Assembly (NCBI RefSeq): GCF_029024965.1
Contig: NZ_CP118982.1
Span: 682,001 to 746,000, forward strand
Direction: 5' to 3'
DNA: 64,000 nucleotides
Source of the DNA: Staphylococcus equorum
GTDB taxonomy: Bacteria; Bacillota; Bacilli; Staphylococcales; Staphylococcaceae
Shown here: positions 46,929 to 54,876 of the stretch, one piece after another
Layout: each line of letters opens with the position of its first letter
How positions within the stretch are numbered: position 1 is the stretch's first letter
Notes under the pieces: generated by a model
The model's input: the letters and a program-made list of their open reading frames with translations, nothing else
Database searches by the model: none
Told to the model about the DNA's origin: nothing
Made by a program: the position numbers and the translations under genes

Positions 46929-47392
46929 TGGCTGAAAGAATAACGAATATTAAACGCATGCAAAAAACTGAAGCAGAGATTAAAGAGGAAAATTTAGCTG
47001 AAGTGACAGATGCAATTGTTGCAAATAAAGATAGCATTTTAAAAGCAATCAACATCATTAGCACTTTAGATGATGCAAAATTGCTAGATGCTATGTCTGG
47101 TGCAATTAAAAGTAGAGGCGTTATAGCCAATAAGTTCTCTGTTGAATTAAATAAAGAACAATATTCAGGTTTGATTTCAAATATGGCTTCACTTGTATTT
47201 TTATTAGGTGACTTAGATGTAAATGACTTATCTGAGATGTTAAATAAAGTAAACAAAGGCTTACGTGTTGCAAATCAGGCCAATCCGAATCAAAAAACAT
47301 CGATTACTGGCTTGATGGGTATGTTGAAAGATGATGAAATGAATCGTAGTCTGACATATATGATGAATATGCTTAGAGGTATGTCAAGATAA
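46928..47392 (+). CDS. DUF1641 protein, formate dehydrogenase partner
   Basis: A 154-residue soluble, helical protein of the DUF1641 family (YrhD-like): ADAIVANKDSILKAINIISTLDDAKLLDAM and ITGLMGMLKDDEMNRSLTYMMNMLRGM. It starts in the fdhF stop (TAATG). DUF1641 genes regularly follow fdhF-type genes in Firmicutes, so an assembly or subunit role is inferred; no activity is established. A family-2 terminator follows. Confidence 0.85.
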   Translation: MAERITNIKRMQKTEAEIKEENLAEVTDAIVANKDSILKAINIISTLDDAKLLDAMSGAIKSRGVIANKFSVELNKEQYSGLISNMASLVFLLGDLDVNDLSEMLNKVNKGLRVANQANPNQKTSITGLMGMLKDDEMNRSLTYMMNMLRGMSR

Positions 47393-47424
47393 GTATTCCC
47401 TAATAAATAGTTAAAATAAAAGTT

Positions 47425-47530
47425 AGAGGCTGGGACATAGCACATGTCTCAGTCTCATTTTTTATGTTGACAGTAGTTGACTGAATTGAAAATGCACTTA
47501 TATCAAGCTTTTAAAGAACTTCTACTTCAT
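47425..47530 (+). repeat. Terminator plus conserved tail, repeat family 2 copy 2
   Basis: Stem GAGGCTGGGACAT / ATGTCTCAGTCTC with ATTTTTTAT terminates the fdhF operon. The tail GACAGTAGTTGACTGAATTG, then GCACTTATATCAAGCTTTTAAAGA, matches the tail behind galM (8453-8530). Confidence 0.78.
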
Positions 47531-47683
47531 TTATGAAGATAAGCAGTTTTTATACAAGCGCTTCAGCCTATTGTTTTAAAAATGACATATTGAAACAATG
47601 GTAAATATGATACAATTTCTATTATTAGAATTAAATTTTATAAATTTTTAAGGGCGAGGAGTGGAAGGCTTATCAACGCGAAA

Positions 47684-47917
47684 ATGATTAAAATCATGGC
47701 GGTTATCTCAAATGTATTTCTAGTTTTGGGAATTGTTTTTTTAATAATGATGAATATGGTAATGGCTATTACAATGTTCGCAGTTTCATTAGTCATCAGT
47801 TTAATGATATTCAATATGTTGTTTAGAGATAAGAAAGCTATGAGGATAGCGCTTAACATTTCTTTTGTAGTTGTCTTAATTGCTATTATTATTGCTTATG
47901 TTACATTAACTAAATAA
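47684..47917 (+). CDS. Small membrane protein, unknown function
   Basis: A 77-residue, very hydrophobic protein with two to three helices (about 4-24, 26-45, 55-75) and a short basic loop FRDKKAMR. The ATG at 47684 has its AGGAGTGGAAGG site 15 or more bases upstream, farther than usual, so the true start may differ. It lies 25 bases before the glucosaminidase gene and may be co-transcribed. Not recognised. Confidence 0.55.
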   Translation: MIKIMAVISNVFLVLGIVFLIMMNMVMAITMFAVSLVISLMIFNMLFRDKKAMRIALNISFVVVLIAIIIAYVTLTK

Positions 47918-47942
47918 GTGTAAGCTAGGGAGTTATTATATA

Positions 47943-48719
47943 ATGAATGAAATTATAAAGAAAAGATTAACATTATTTATTATGCTCATTATCATCATTG
48001 TATTTACGATTTTATTAATTATAAATGAAACACACCTATTTGATGATAAAAAGACACATTCTTTTGATGAGGCAGTAGATAAGCAACTTGGTGAAGGCAC
48101 TTTAAATATGACAGAAAAAAATGGTCGATTTGTTGAGGCTTCAAAAGCTGATGTTAAAAAAGCTATGGATGTAAATGATGACAAAGATAACTTGAATCAT
48201 ATGGATATTTCTGAAAAAGTGTCAATGTCAGAAAAAGAAGTAAATGATATTTTAAAAGATAAAGGGATATTGAAAAATAAAGGTGATGCATTTTTAAAAG
48301 CACAAGACAAATATGAAGTTAATGTGTTATACCTTGTGAGCCATGCGCTTGTTGAAACAGGTAATGGTAAATCTGAATTGGCTAAAGGTATAGAAGATGA
48401 TGGTAAGCATTACTATAATTTTTACGGTATAGGTGCATTTGATGAAAATGCAGTACACACAGGTAGCAGTTTTGCTAAAAAGCAATCTTGGACTTCACCA
48501 GAACGCGCAATTATGGGTGGAGCTAAATTTATAAGAGGTAATTACTTTGAAAATGAACAATTATCATTGTATCAAATGCGTTGGAATCCTAAATCACCTG
48601 GAGAACACCAATATGCAAGTGATGTAGAATGGGACGAAAACATCGCCACATTTATGAAGGTTTATTATGATAAACTGGGTATAAAGAAAGATCATATTAA
48701 TAAGGATTATTATTTGTAA
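47943..48719 (+). CDS. Membrane-anchored glucosaminidase (GH73)
   Basis: A 258-residue protein: N-terminal membrane anchor (about residues 9-28), a charged stalk and a C-terminal glucosaminidase domain with the catalytic glutamate in VSHALVETGNGKSELA and the YNFYGIGAFDENA, SPERAIMGGAKFI motifs. It should cut the GlcNAc-beta-1,4-MurNAc bond of peptidoglycan at the outer membrane face. It corresponds in type to SagA/SagB of S. aureus; which one is not settled here. AGGGAG precedes ATG 47943. Confidence 0.87.
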   Translation: MNEIIKKRLTLFIMLIIIIVFTILLIINETHLFDDKKTHSFDEAVDKQLGEGTLNMTEKNGRFVEASKADVKKAMDVNDDKDNLNHMDISEKVSMSEKEVNDILKDKGILKNKGDAFLKAQDKYEVNVLYLVSHALVETGNGKSELAKGIEDDGKHYYNFYGIGAFDENAVHTGSSFAKKQSWTSPERAIMGGAKFIRGNYFENEQLSLYQMRWNPKSPGEHQYASDVEWDENIATFMKVYYDKLGIKKDHINKDYYL

Positions 48720-48900
48720 AAATTGAGTTATAATATATTTATGACGAAAGATAACAGGGTGTTTTCATGATACGTTTGTTATCTTTTTTGTGTGATGACT
48801 TATTGACAATACTTAGGCTAATATCAAAGAGCTTATTAATATAAAGTTTTATAAAAGTGTTAATATCGAATAGACTAGGAAAATTTGGAGTGAATTGAAA

Positions 48901-50025
48901 ATGAAAATAGCTATAGTTGGCGCGGGTATTGGTGGATTAACAACTGCAGCATTATTGATTGAACAAGGACATGATGTCAAAGTATTTGAAAAAAACAATG
49001 AAGTAGCTGAAATAGGTGCAGGTATCGGCATTGGTGGTAACGTTATTGAAAAATTAGGAAAGCATGATTTAGCAAAAGGGATTAAAAATGTTGGGCAAAT
49101 CATTGATACAATGGAAGTGCGAGATGATAAAAATAACGTGCTATCCAAAGTGAAGTTAAAAAAGAATACGGTGAACTTAACAATGTCTCGTCAAGATTTA
49201 ATAGATGTGATTCAATCTTATGTACCAGAAGAAGCAATCTATACAGATCATTTTGTAACTCATATTGATAATGGCGATTTAAAAGTGACTTTACATTTTA
49301 ATACACAACAGCAAGAAGCATTTGATTTATGTATTGGTGCAGATGGTGTACATTCTAAGATAAGAAATACGGTTGAACCTAATAGTAAGCCTGAATATCA
49401 AGGCTATACAGTGTTTAGAGGATTGGTAGAAGATGTGGATATTAAAGATGCTCAAATTGCTAAAGAGTATTGGTCTCCGAAAGGGAGAGTAGGGGTTGTA
49501 CCTTTATTAAACAATCAAGCCTATTGGTTTATTTCTATTAATGCGAAAGAAAAAGATAGTAAAATGAAAACCTATGGTAAACCTCATTTACAAGCCAGGT
49601 TTAATCGTTTTCCAAATGAAATAAGAACCGTATTAGATAAACAAAGCGAAACAGATATTTTATTAAATGATATTTATGATTTAAAACCGCTGAAAACATT
49701 TGTTTATCAACGTGCTATTTTACTTGGTGATGCAGCGCATGCAACGACGCCAAACATGGGACAAGGCGCTGGACAAGCAATGGAAGACGCGATTGTCTTA
49801 GCAAATTGTCTTCAGTCATATTCGTTTGATGAGGCGTTACAACGCTATGATAAATTACGTGTAAAACACACTAAAAAAGTAATTACACGTTCTAGAAAAA
49901 TAGGTAAACTCGCACAACGTAGTAATAAACTGATTGTAGCTGTAAGAAATGGCATTGCAAAGGCTTTGCCAAATAAGTTAGTTACGAACCAAACTAAGTT
50001 TTTATATAAATCCAAAAGTAAATAA
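48901..50025 (+). CDS. FAD-dependent monooxygenase
   Basis: A 374-residue flavoprotein of the PHBH/UbiH class: FAD-binding IAIVGAGIGGLTTAALL at the N-terminus, CIGADGVHSKIRN (the DG motif) and the second FAD motif LLGDAAHATTPNMGQGAGQAMEDA near residue 270. It hydroxylates an aromatic or similar substrate with NAD(P)H and oxygen; the substrate is unknown. GGAGTGA favours ATG 48901 over TTG 48895. Monocistronic, convergent with the dehydrogenase at 50127. Confidence 0.87.
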   Translation: MKIAIVGAGIGGLTTAALLIEQGHDVKVFEKNNEVAEIGAGIGIGGNVIEKLGKHDLAKGIKNVGQIIDTMEVRDDKNNVLSKVKLKKNTVNLTMSRQDLIDVIQSYVPEEAIYTDHFVTHIDNGDLKVTLHFNTQQQEAFDLCIGADGVHSKIRNTVEPNSKPEYQGYTVFRGLVEDVDIKDAQIAKEYWSPKGRVGVVPLLNNQAYWFISINAKEKDSKMKTYGKPHLQARFNRFPNEIRTVLDKQSETDILLNDIYDLKPLKTFVYQRAILLGDAAHATTPNMGQGAGQAMEDAIVLANCLQSYSFDEALQRYDKLRVKHTKKVITRSRKIGKLAQRSNKLIVAVRNGIAKALPNKLVTNQTKFLYKSKSK

Positions 50026-50043
50026 ACTTGGAATATTTCAAAT

Positions 50044-50086
50044 TAAAGCACCCATCCATATTTTTAATGGATGGGTGCTTTAATTT
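50044..50086. terminator. Bidirectional terminator
   Basis: AAAGCACCCATCCAT pairs with ATGGATGGGTGCTTT between two convergent genes. Confidence 0.88.
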
Positions 50087-50126
50087 GTACTAAGTATTTA
50101 GAACTAAGCTTTTAGCAACTAATTCA

Positions 50127-51083
50127 TTAATTTACTAAAAACTTAGGTTTTTTATCATTTAGCTTACTAATTGTGTCATTCGCAACAATTTTAGACATCA
50201 TATCACGAGATTCATATGTCGCATTACCAATATGTGGTGTGAGTACTACATTGTCTAGTGATTTTAATTCGTCGTTTATTTCTGGTTCAAATTCGAAAAC
50301 ATCTAAAGCAGCGCCTTCAATTTCTTTATCTTTTAATGCTTGTACTAAAGCTTGTTCATGAACGATAGGGCCTCTCGAAGCATTAATTAAATAACTCGTT
50401 GACTTCATCATTTTAAATTGTTCAGTGTCAATTTGATGATGTAAATCTGGATTATATGCAGCGTTAATTGTTACAAAATCTGCATTTTTTAATAAAGTTT
50501 CTAAGTCTACATACTTGGCGCCGATTTCACGTTCTTTATCGACTTTTTGGTTAGGGCCAGTATAAAGCACATTCATATCAAACGCTTTGGCACGTCTTGC
50601 TACAGCAGCACCAATTTCACCTAAGCCAATAATACCAATCGTTTTACCAGAAACTTCTCTGCCACGGAAGAACAATGGTGCCCATCCGTCAAAGCCAGTT
50701 GTACGGCATAATTTATCACCTTCAGCGATACGTCTTGCAACTGCAAGTACGAGTGCAAAAGTTAATTCAGCTGTAGAATTTGTTGAAGCCTTTGGTGTGT
50801 TTGTAACGTCAATGTCTTTTTGACGAGCATAGGCTACATCTACGTTATTAAAACCTGCACCATAGTTTGCGACGATTTTTAAATTGCTACCTGCATCAAT
50901 TACTTCTTTATCTACGTTGGTAGACAACAGACTAATTAAAGCGTCAGCATCTTTAACCCCTTGCTTTAAAGTATCTTTATCAATGATACCTTCGCCTTCA
51001 TACATTTCAACCTCATAACCTTGATCTTTTAACAAGTCAAAACCTACTTCAGGTACTGGACCTGCGATATAAACTTTTACCAT
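50127..51083 (-). CDS. D-isomer-specific 2-hydroxyacid dehydrogenase
   Basis: A 318-residue NAD(P)-dependent dehydrogenase: IVANYGAGFNNVDV, the Rossmann motif GIIGLGEIGAAVARRA (about 148-163), NASRGPIVHEQALV, the catalytic Glu in DVFEFEPEI and the proton-relay His in LTPHIGNATYESR. It resembles glyoxylate/hydroxypyruvate reductases. It would reduce a 2-keto acid such as glyoxylate in the cytoplasm. GGAGGG fits ATG 51083; the frame runs on to 51098. Confidence 0.9.
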   Translation of the reverse strand: MVKVYIAGPVPEVGFDLLKDQGYEVEMYEGEGIIDKDTLKQGVKDADALISLLSTNVDKEVIDAGSNLKIVANYGAGFNNVDVAYARQKDIDVTNTPKASTNSTAELTFALVLAVARRIAEGDKLCRTTGFDGWAPLFFRGREVSGKTIGIIGLGEIGAAVARRAKAFDMNVLYTGPNQKVDKEREIGAKYVDLETLLKNADFVTINAAYNPDLHHQIDTEQFKMMKSTSYLINASRGPIVHEQALVQALKDKEIEGAALDVFEFEPEINDELKSLDNVVLTPHIGNATYESRDMMSKIVANDTISKLNDKKPKFLVN

Positions 51084-51350
51084 GTATAATCCCTCCATTA
51101 TATATTTAGTATAGTAAACTTCAAAGCACTAAACAAATTATTATATTTATTAAAGAAATATTTGTGTGTTCTTTTATATAATGACGAAAAAGCTATAGAA
51201 AACGATTTCTTTGTTGCTTCTTTATATATCATAAAGTATATAAGTCATACATAGCATTCTCAAAAAAAGCAATAATCCACTATTAAACAATGAATTATTG
51301 CTATTATTTTTATATCATGATTTAGAAAGTGTATTTTATTATTTGTTTTT

Positions 51351-51665
51351 CTAACTTATGAGCTTTAAGCCCACTATGGAAAAAATAATCAAACCAATAA
51401 AGAATATACGTTTTGCATTTTTAGATTCATTGTATATCAACATACCTACAAGTGTGCCACCGCCAGTACCGATGCCACTCCAAATTGCATAAGCAGTTCC
51501 CATAGGAATGTCATTCATTGCTACTTTGAGCGTGCTAAAACTACAGATAAAAGCAATTGCTAATAAGACGACTAATGATTTCCTTTTAGTGCGTGTAATT
51601 TCATTTAATATGACTACACCGATTACTTCTAATAGACCTGCAATGAGTAAAATAAACCAAGCCAT
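51351..51665 (-). CDS. SMR-family transporter subunit
   Basis: A 104-residue four-helix small multidrug resistance protein with the core glutamate in AGLLEVIGVVILNE (Glu13) and IPMGTAYAIWSGIGTGGG. Its start overlaps the stop of the other SMR gene by one base (TAATG). Paired SMR genes encode heterodimers such as EbrAB or YkkCD, so the two probably act together, exporting a cationic compound or guanidinium. Confidence 0.88.
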   Translation of the reverse strand: MAWFILLIAGLLEVIGVVILNEITRTKRKSLVVLLAIAFICSFSTLKVAMNDIPMGTAYAIWSGIGTGGGTLVGMLIYNESKNAKRIFFIGLIIFSIVGLKLIS

Positions 51666-51985
51666 TAGTTTTCAGCCTCCTCTGTAGTTAATTTTAGACC
51701 GATAATACCTACTACCAATAGTGTAATTAAGATAATTTTCATAGAGTTAAAAGGATCACCGAAAAATAACATATCCACTAAAACAGTACCGACTGCGCCA
51801 ATACCTACGAATACGGCGTAAACAGTGCCGACGGGTAATGATTTACACGCAGCAATAACAAGAAAGAAGCTTATAATAATAATGATGATCGTACCAATCC
51901 AACTAAGTAACGAATCAGCAGTGTTTAAGCCAGTGACCCATAATATTTCTATAAGTCCAGCAAGTATAACTTTGAACCATTGCAT
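51665..51985 (-). CDS. SMR-family transporter subunit
   Basis: A 106-residue four-helix SMR protein with Glu in LAGLIEILWVTGLN, SLPVGTVYAVFVGIGAVGTVLVDM and a charged C-terminus TTEEAEN. AAAGGAGG fits ATG 51985; the frame begins at 52009. It is first of the pair. The sequence GLIEILWVTGLN is reminiscent of the Gdx/SugE guanidinium exporters, but no guanidine riboswitch precedes it. Confidence 0.87.
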   Translation of the reverse strand: MQWFKVILAGLIEILWVTGLNTADSLLSWIGTIIIIIISFFLVIAACKSLPVGTVYAVFVGIGAVGTVLVDMLFFGDPFNSMKIILITLLVVGIIGLKLTTEEAEN

Positions 51986-52185
51986 CGTTGTGCCTCCTTT
52001 TTTCATCAAACGCTCTTATTTTCTCAAATATTCTGTTATACTGCAATATTAAAAATCATATAAAAAAATTTAGTGCTAAATGCTGTTTTTTTAATTATAG
52101 CGCGTGATGTCCTCATATTTATTTTGATGTGGTTATCTCTATAAACGGATATTGATGAATGATTGAGTATATTATTTTAAAAAGG

Positions 52186-52314
52186 GGCAGTGTTTTGCTC
52201 CGATGATTCACTAGTTAATCAATCATAATTCGAAGACTATAGGATGAGGAAGTGCCCACGAAAAACACGCACAAAAAAATGCCAACAAAGTTCTAGACTT
52301 TGTTGGCACTCTGA
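52186..52314 (-). repeat. Terminator-linked dispersed repeat, copy C
   Basis: Read on the minus strand: stem AGTGCCAACAAAG / CTTTGTTGGCA, TTTTTTTGTGCGTG, then TTCGTGGGCACTTCCTCATC, TATAGTCTTCGAATTA and an ACTGCC end. It starts 32 bases after the stop of the CHAP gene and likely terminates it. It aligns along its whole length with copy A. Confidence 0.72.
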
Positions 52315-52345
52315 CATATTCTAATTTATATTGTGCTAGCGAATA

Positions 52346-52810
52346 TTAGTTAACGTGGATATAGTTATATGAACCTGCTTCACCAGCAGAGATAGTACGT
52401 TCACTTACAGAGTAAGGTCCGCCGCTATAATTCATTTCTGAAACCGTTACTGAACCGTCATTGTTTACATTTTCAACATATGCAACGTGGCCCATTGGTC
52501 CTTCAGATGATTGTAAGATTGATCCAGCTTCTGGAGAGTTGTTAACTGTGTAGCCTGCAGATGAAGCTGCTGAAGCCCAGTTATTTGCATTACCCCATGT
52601 AGAACCGATACCTCCGCCTACTTTATCAAATACGTACCAAGTACATTGACCTGAAGTGTATAAGTTAGCACTTGAGCTTGAAGTTTCTTGTGTAGTAGTT
52701 TGTGTTTGTTGAGTTTGCTCTGCTGCACTTGCTTCATTTCCTTGGTCTAATCCTACGATTGCTGCGCCGATACCTGCTGTGATAGTTGTTGCTGTTACTA
52801 ATTTATTCAT
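52346..52810 (-). CDS. Secreted CHAP-domain amidase/endopeptidase, short SsaA-like
   Basis: A 154-residue secreted protein: signal peptide (residues 1-~30, ending EASAAE), a short Gln/Thr/Ser linker and a CHAP domain with catalytic Cys in [12 protein letters not shown], His in [10 protein letters not shown] and NYSGG. CHAP enzymes cut peptidoglycan peptides or cross-bridges. GGGAGG fits ATG 52810. A WalR box lies 147 bases upstream. Its CHAP domain closely matches that of the protein at 57077. Confidence 0.9.
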   Translation of the reverse strand: MNKLVTATTITAGIGAAIVGLDQGNEASAAEQTQQTQTTTQETSSSSANLYTSGQCTWYVFDKVGGGIGSTWGNANNWASAASSAGYTVNNSPEAGSILQSSEGPMGHVAYVENVNNDGSVTVSEMNYSGGPYSVSERTISAGEAGSYNYIHVN

Positions 52811-52956
52811 AATTAAAAATCCTCCCAAATTTGTACGTTCTTAATATTTATTATTTATGTTATTCGTTCGATAGTCTTTAAAGTTAATGTTTTATTTTTC
52901 GCTTTGCTTTCAACGACAAGTAATACTCTAACAGATGAATTTAGGTTTGTGTGGTT

Positions 52957-52973
52957 TGTTACGCTTTTGTAAA
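52957..52973 (-). promoter_or_regulatory. WalR box upstream of the CHAP gene
   Basis: TGTTAC-N5-TGTAAA exactly fits the WalR consensus TGTWAH-N5-TGTWAH. The 60 bases after it on the minus strand, up to CTTGTCGTT, are also conserved at ssaA. Confidence 0.75.
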
Positions 52974-52982
52974 ACAATTAAA

Positions 52983-53024
52983 AAAACCTCACATATCGTT
53001 GTAATAAACGACATGTGAGGTTAC
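52983..53024 (-). terminator. Terminator downstream of the DUF4870 gene
   Basis: AACCTCACATATCGTT pairs with AACGACATGTGAGGTT. On the minus strand it is followed by TTTTTTT and lies 125 bases after the DUF4870 stop. Confidence 0.75.
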
Positions 53025-53148
53025 AGAAAGGTATCGGCTTGTAATGGTTTGTAAAGAGCTATGGTATAAGGTTTTACAATAACTTAACATTCAAAATAAC
53101 TAATTTGTATTACAACAGTTGTAATAAGTCACAAAATTTAGATTCATT

Positions 53149-53520
53149 TTATTTGAAAAATCTAATTGAAAGTGGTGGTAAATAGTCTTCTCCATTATAT
53201 GCTTTTACAGCAGCTACGATAGTAAATATAAAATTCAAAATAGCTATGATAGGGAATAAGATAAAACCTATTATGATAAACATCGCTATTGAAGCAACGA
53301 TGAGCCAAATCATATAAGAAAGTAAAAAGTTGAAATAATTTTTACCAGTCTTGTCAATGAATGGTGAATCTTCACGTTTAATGAGCCAAATAATTAGTGG
53401 TGCTATTAATGAAGTGAAAAAACTTAACACATAGATTAAAGTACCCATTAATCTATCATCGCTACTTGGTTCTTGATTTATAACTGTAGAAGATTGGTTT
53501 GTATTATATTGTTCATCCAT
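53149..53520 (-). CDS. DUF4870 membrane protein
   Basis: A 123-residue protein with three transmembrane helices: RLMGTLIYVLSFFTSLIAPLIIWLIKR, the NYFNFLLSYMIW segment typical of DUF4870 (Tic20-like), and a last helix ending VAAVKAYNGEDYLPPLSIRF. No function is established for the family. GGGAGG fits ATG 53520, nine bases inside the longest frame. Confidence 0.85.
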   Translation of the reverse strand: MDEQYNTNQSSTVINQEPSSDDRLMGTLIYVLSFFTSLIAPLIIWLIKREDSPFIDKTGKNYFNFLLSYMIWLIVASIAMFIIIGFILFPIIAILNFIFTIVAAVKAYNGEDYLPPLSIRFFK

Positions 53521-53778
53521 ATGAATCACGCCTCCCTTATTAGCATAACTATAACAAATTTTATTCTTAAATGATATTTAATTTGAAAGGCTACAATTTA
53601 AAAATTAGCAAAGTGAATTTTTTAAAATATAGTGCATTTAATGGGATGAAACAAATGAATATAATGCAACTAGGGATAGGTTGAATACCAGTGTTTATCA
53701 GAAATCTAAATTGGATATACATTATAGTAATGTTTAAAACACTCATATATACAAATCATTAGAGAAAGAAGGGTATTT

Positions 53779-54849
53779 ATGAAGATAGCAATCGTAGGAT
53801 CAGGAAATGGTGCTGTTACAGCAGCATTAGATATGAAACATAAAGGACATGAGGTGAAGTTATATTGTCGAAATCAATCTATTGATAAGTTTGACAAGGC
53901 GATAGCGCAAGGCGGGTTTACGTTTAATAATGAAGGAGAAGAAACGTTCATTGAATTTACTGATATCAGTGATGACATGGAATATGTTGTTAGTGATGCA
54001 GAAATAATTCAAGTTATTATACCATCTACATTTATTGAGCATTATGCACATACGATGGCACCATTTATTAATGATAAGCAATTAATTTTCTTTAATATCG
54101 CAGCGGCAATGGCTTCAATTCGATTTATGAACGTCTTAGAAGATATGCGTATAGAAGTTATGCCGATATTTGCTGAAGTGAACACATTAACTTATGGGAC
54201 GAGAGTGAATTTTGATGAAGCTCACGTGGACTTATCATTAAATGTAAGAAAGGTTCATTTCTCAACATATAATAAAGAACATTTAAGTGATAGCTTTGAC
54301 AAAATTGAAACGCTATATCCATATGTTGTAAAAGAGGAAAGTCTTTGGAAAACAAATCTTGAGAATGGGAATCCAGAAGTGCATCCAGGTCCAACATTAC
54401 TCAATGTAGGACGCATCGATTATGCAGATGACTTTGCATTATATGAAGAAGGTATAACGAAACATACTGTTCGTTTATTACACGCAGTAGAATTAGAACG
54501 ATTAACTTTAGGACGTAAGTTAGGCTTTGAATTGTCTCCAGCTAAAGAAGCACGTATTGAACGTGGTTATTTAGAAAGAAAAGATGAAGATGAACCTTTA
54601 AATAGATTGTTTAACACGAGTCCAGTGTTTTCACAAATCAAAGGACCAAACCATGTGAAAAATCGTTATTTAACAGAAGATATTGCATACGGACTCGTAT
54701 TATGGTCTAGTCTTGGTCGTGAAATTGAGGTTGAAACGCCAAACATTGATGCCATTATCGTGTTAGCATCTACTATTTTAGAGCGTGACTTTTTTGAAGA
54801 AGGACTCACTATTAATGAATTAGGCAAAGAAAAATTGGGGCTTAATTAA
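53779..54849 (+). CDS. Octopine/opine dehydrogenase-family protein
   Basis: A 356-residue protein with the N-terminal NAD(P)-binding Rossmann motif MKIAIVGSGNGAVTAALDMKHKGHEV and the C-terminal helical octopine-dehydrogenase domain (KNRYLTEDIAYGLVLWSSLG). Conserved active-site His is likely in NPEVHPGPTLLNVGRID. Family members reductively condense an amino acid with a 2-keto acid or run the reverse. Substrates here are unknown; it is not obviously the staphylopine enzyme CntM. AGAAAGAAGGG precedes ATG 53779. The next gene is a NhaC transporter 27 bases on. Confidence 0.85.
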   Translation: MKIAIVGSGNGAVTAALDMKHKGHEVKLYCRNQSIDKFDKAIAQGGFTFNNEGEETFIEFTDISDDMEYVVSDAEIIQVIIPSTFIEHYAHTMAPFINDKQLIFFNIAAAMASIRFMNVLEDMRIEVMPIFAEVNTLTYGTRVNFDEAHVDLSLNVRKVHFSTYNKEHLSDSFDKIETLYPYVVKEESLWKTNLENGNPEVHPGPTLLNVGRIDYADDFALYEEGITKHTVRLLHAVELERLTLGRKLGFELSPAKEARIERGYLERKDEDEPLNRLFNTSPVFSQIKGPNHVKNRYLTEDIAYGLVLWSSLGREIEVETPNIDAIIVLASTILERDFFEEGLTINELGKEKLGLN

Positions 54850-54876
54850 TTTAAACTAACAATAGGGGGACTGTGT

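Noticed and set aside
46819-47256. 145-residue minus-strand ORF opposite the DUF1641 gene
   Set aside because: It is antisense to a conserved family member coupled to fdhF, and has no start signal.
51986-52185. Guanidine riboswitch upstream of the SMR pair
   Set aside because: I could not find the conserved aptamer core; the sequence is short and AT-rich.
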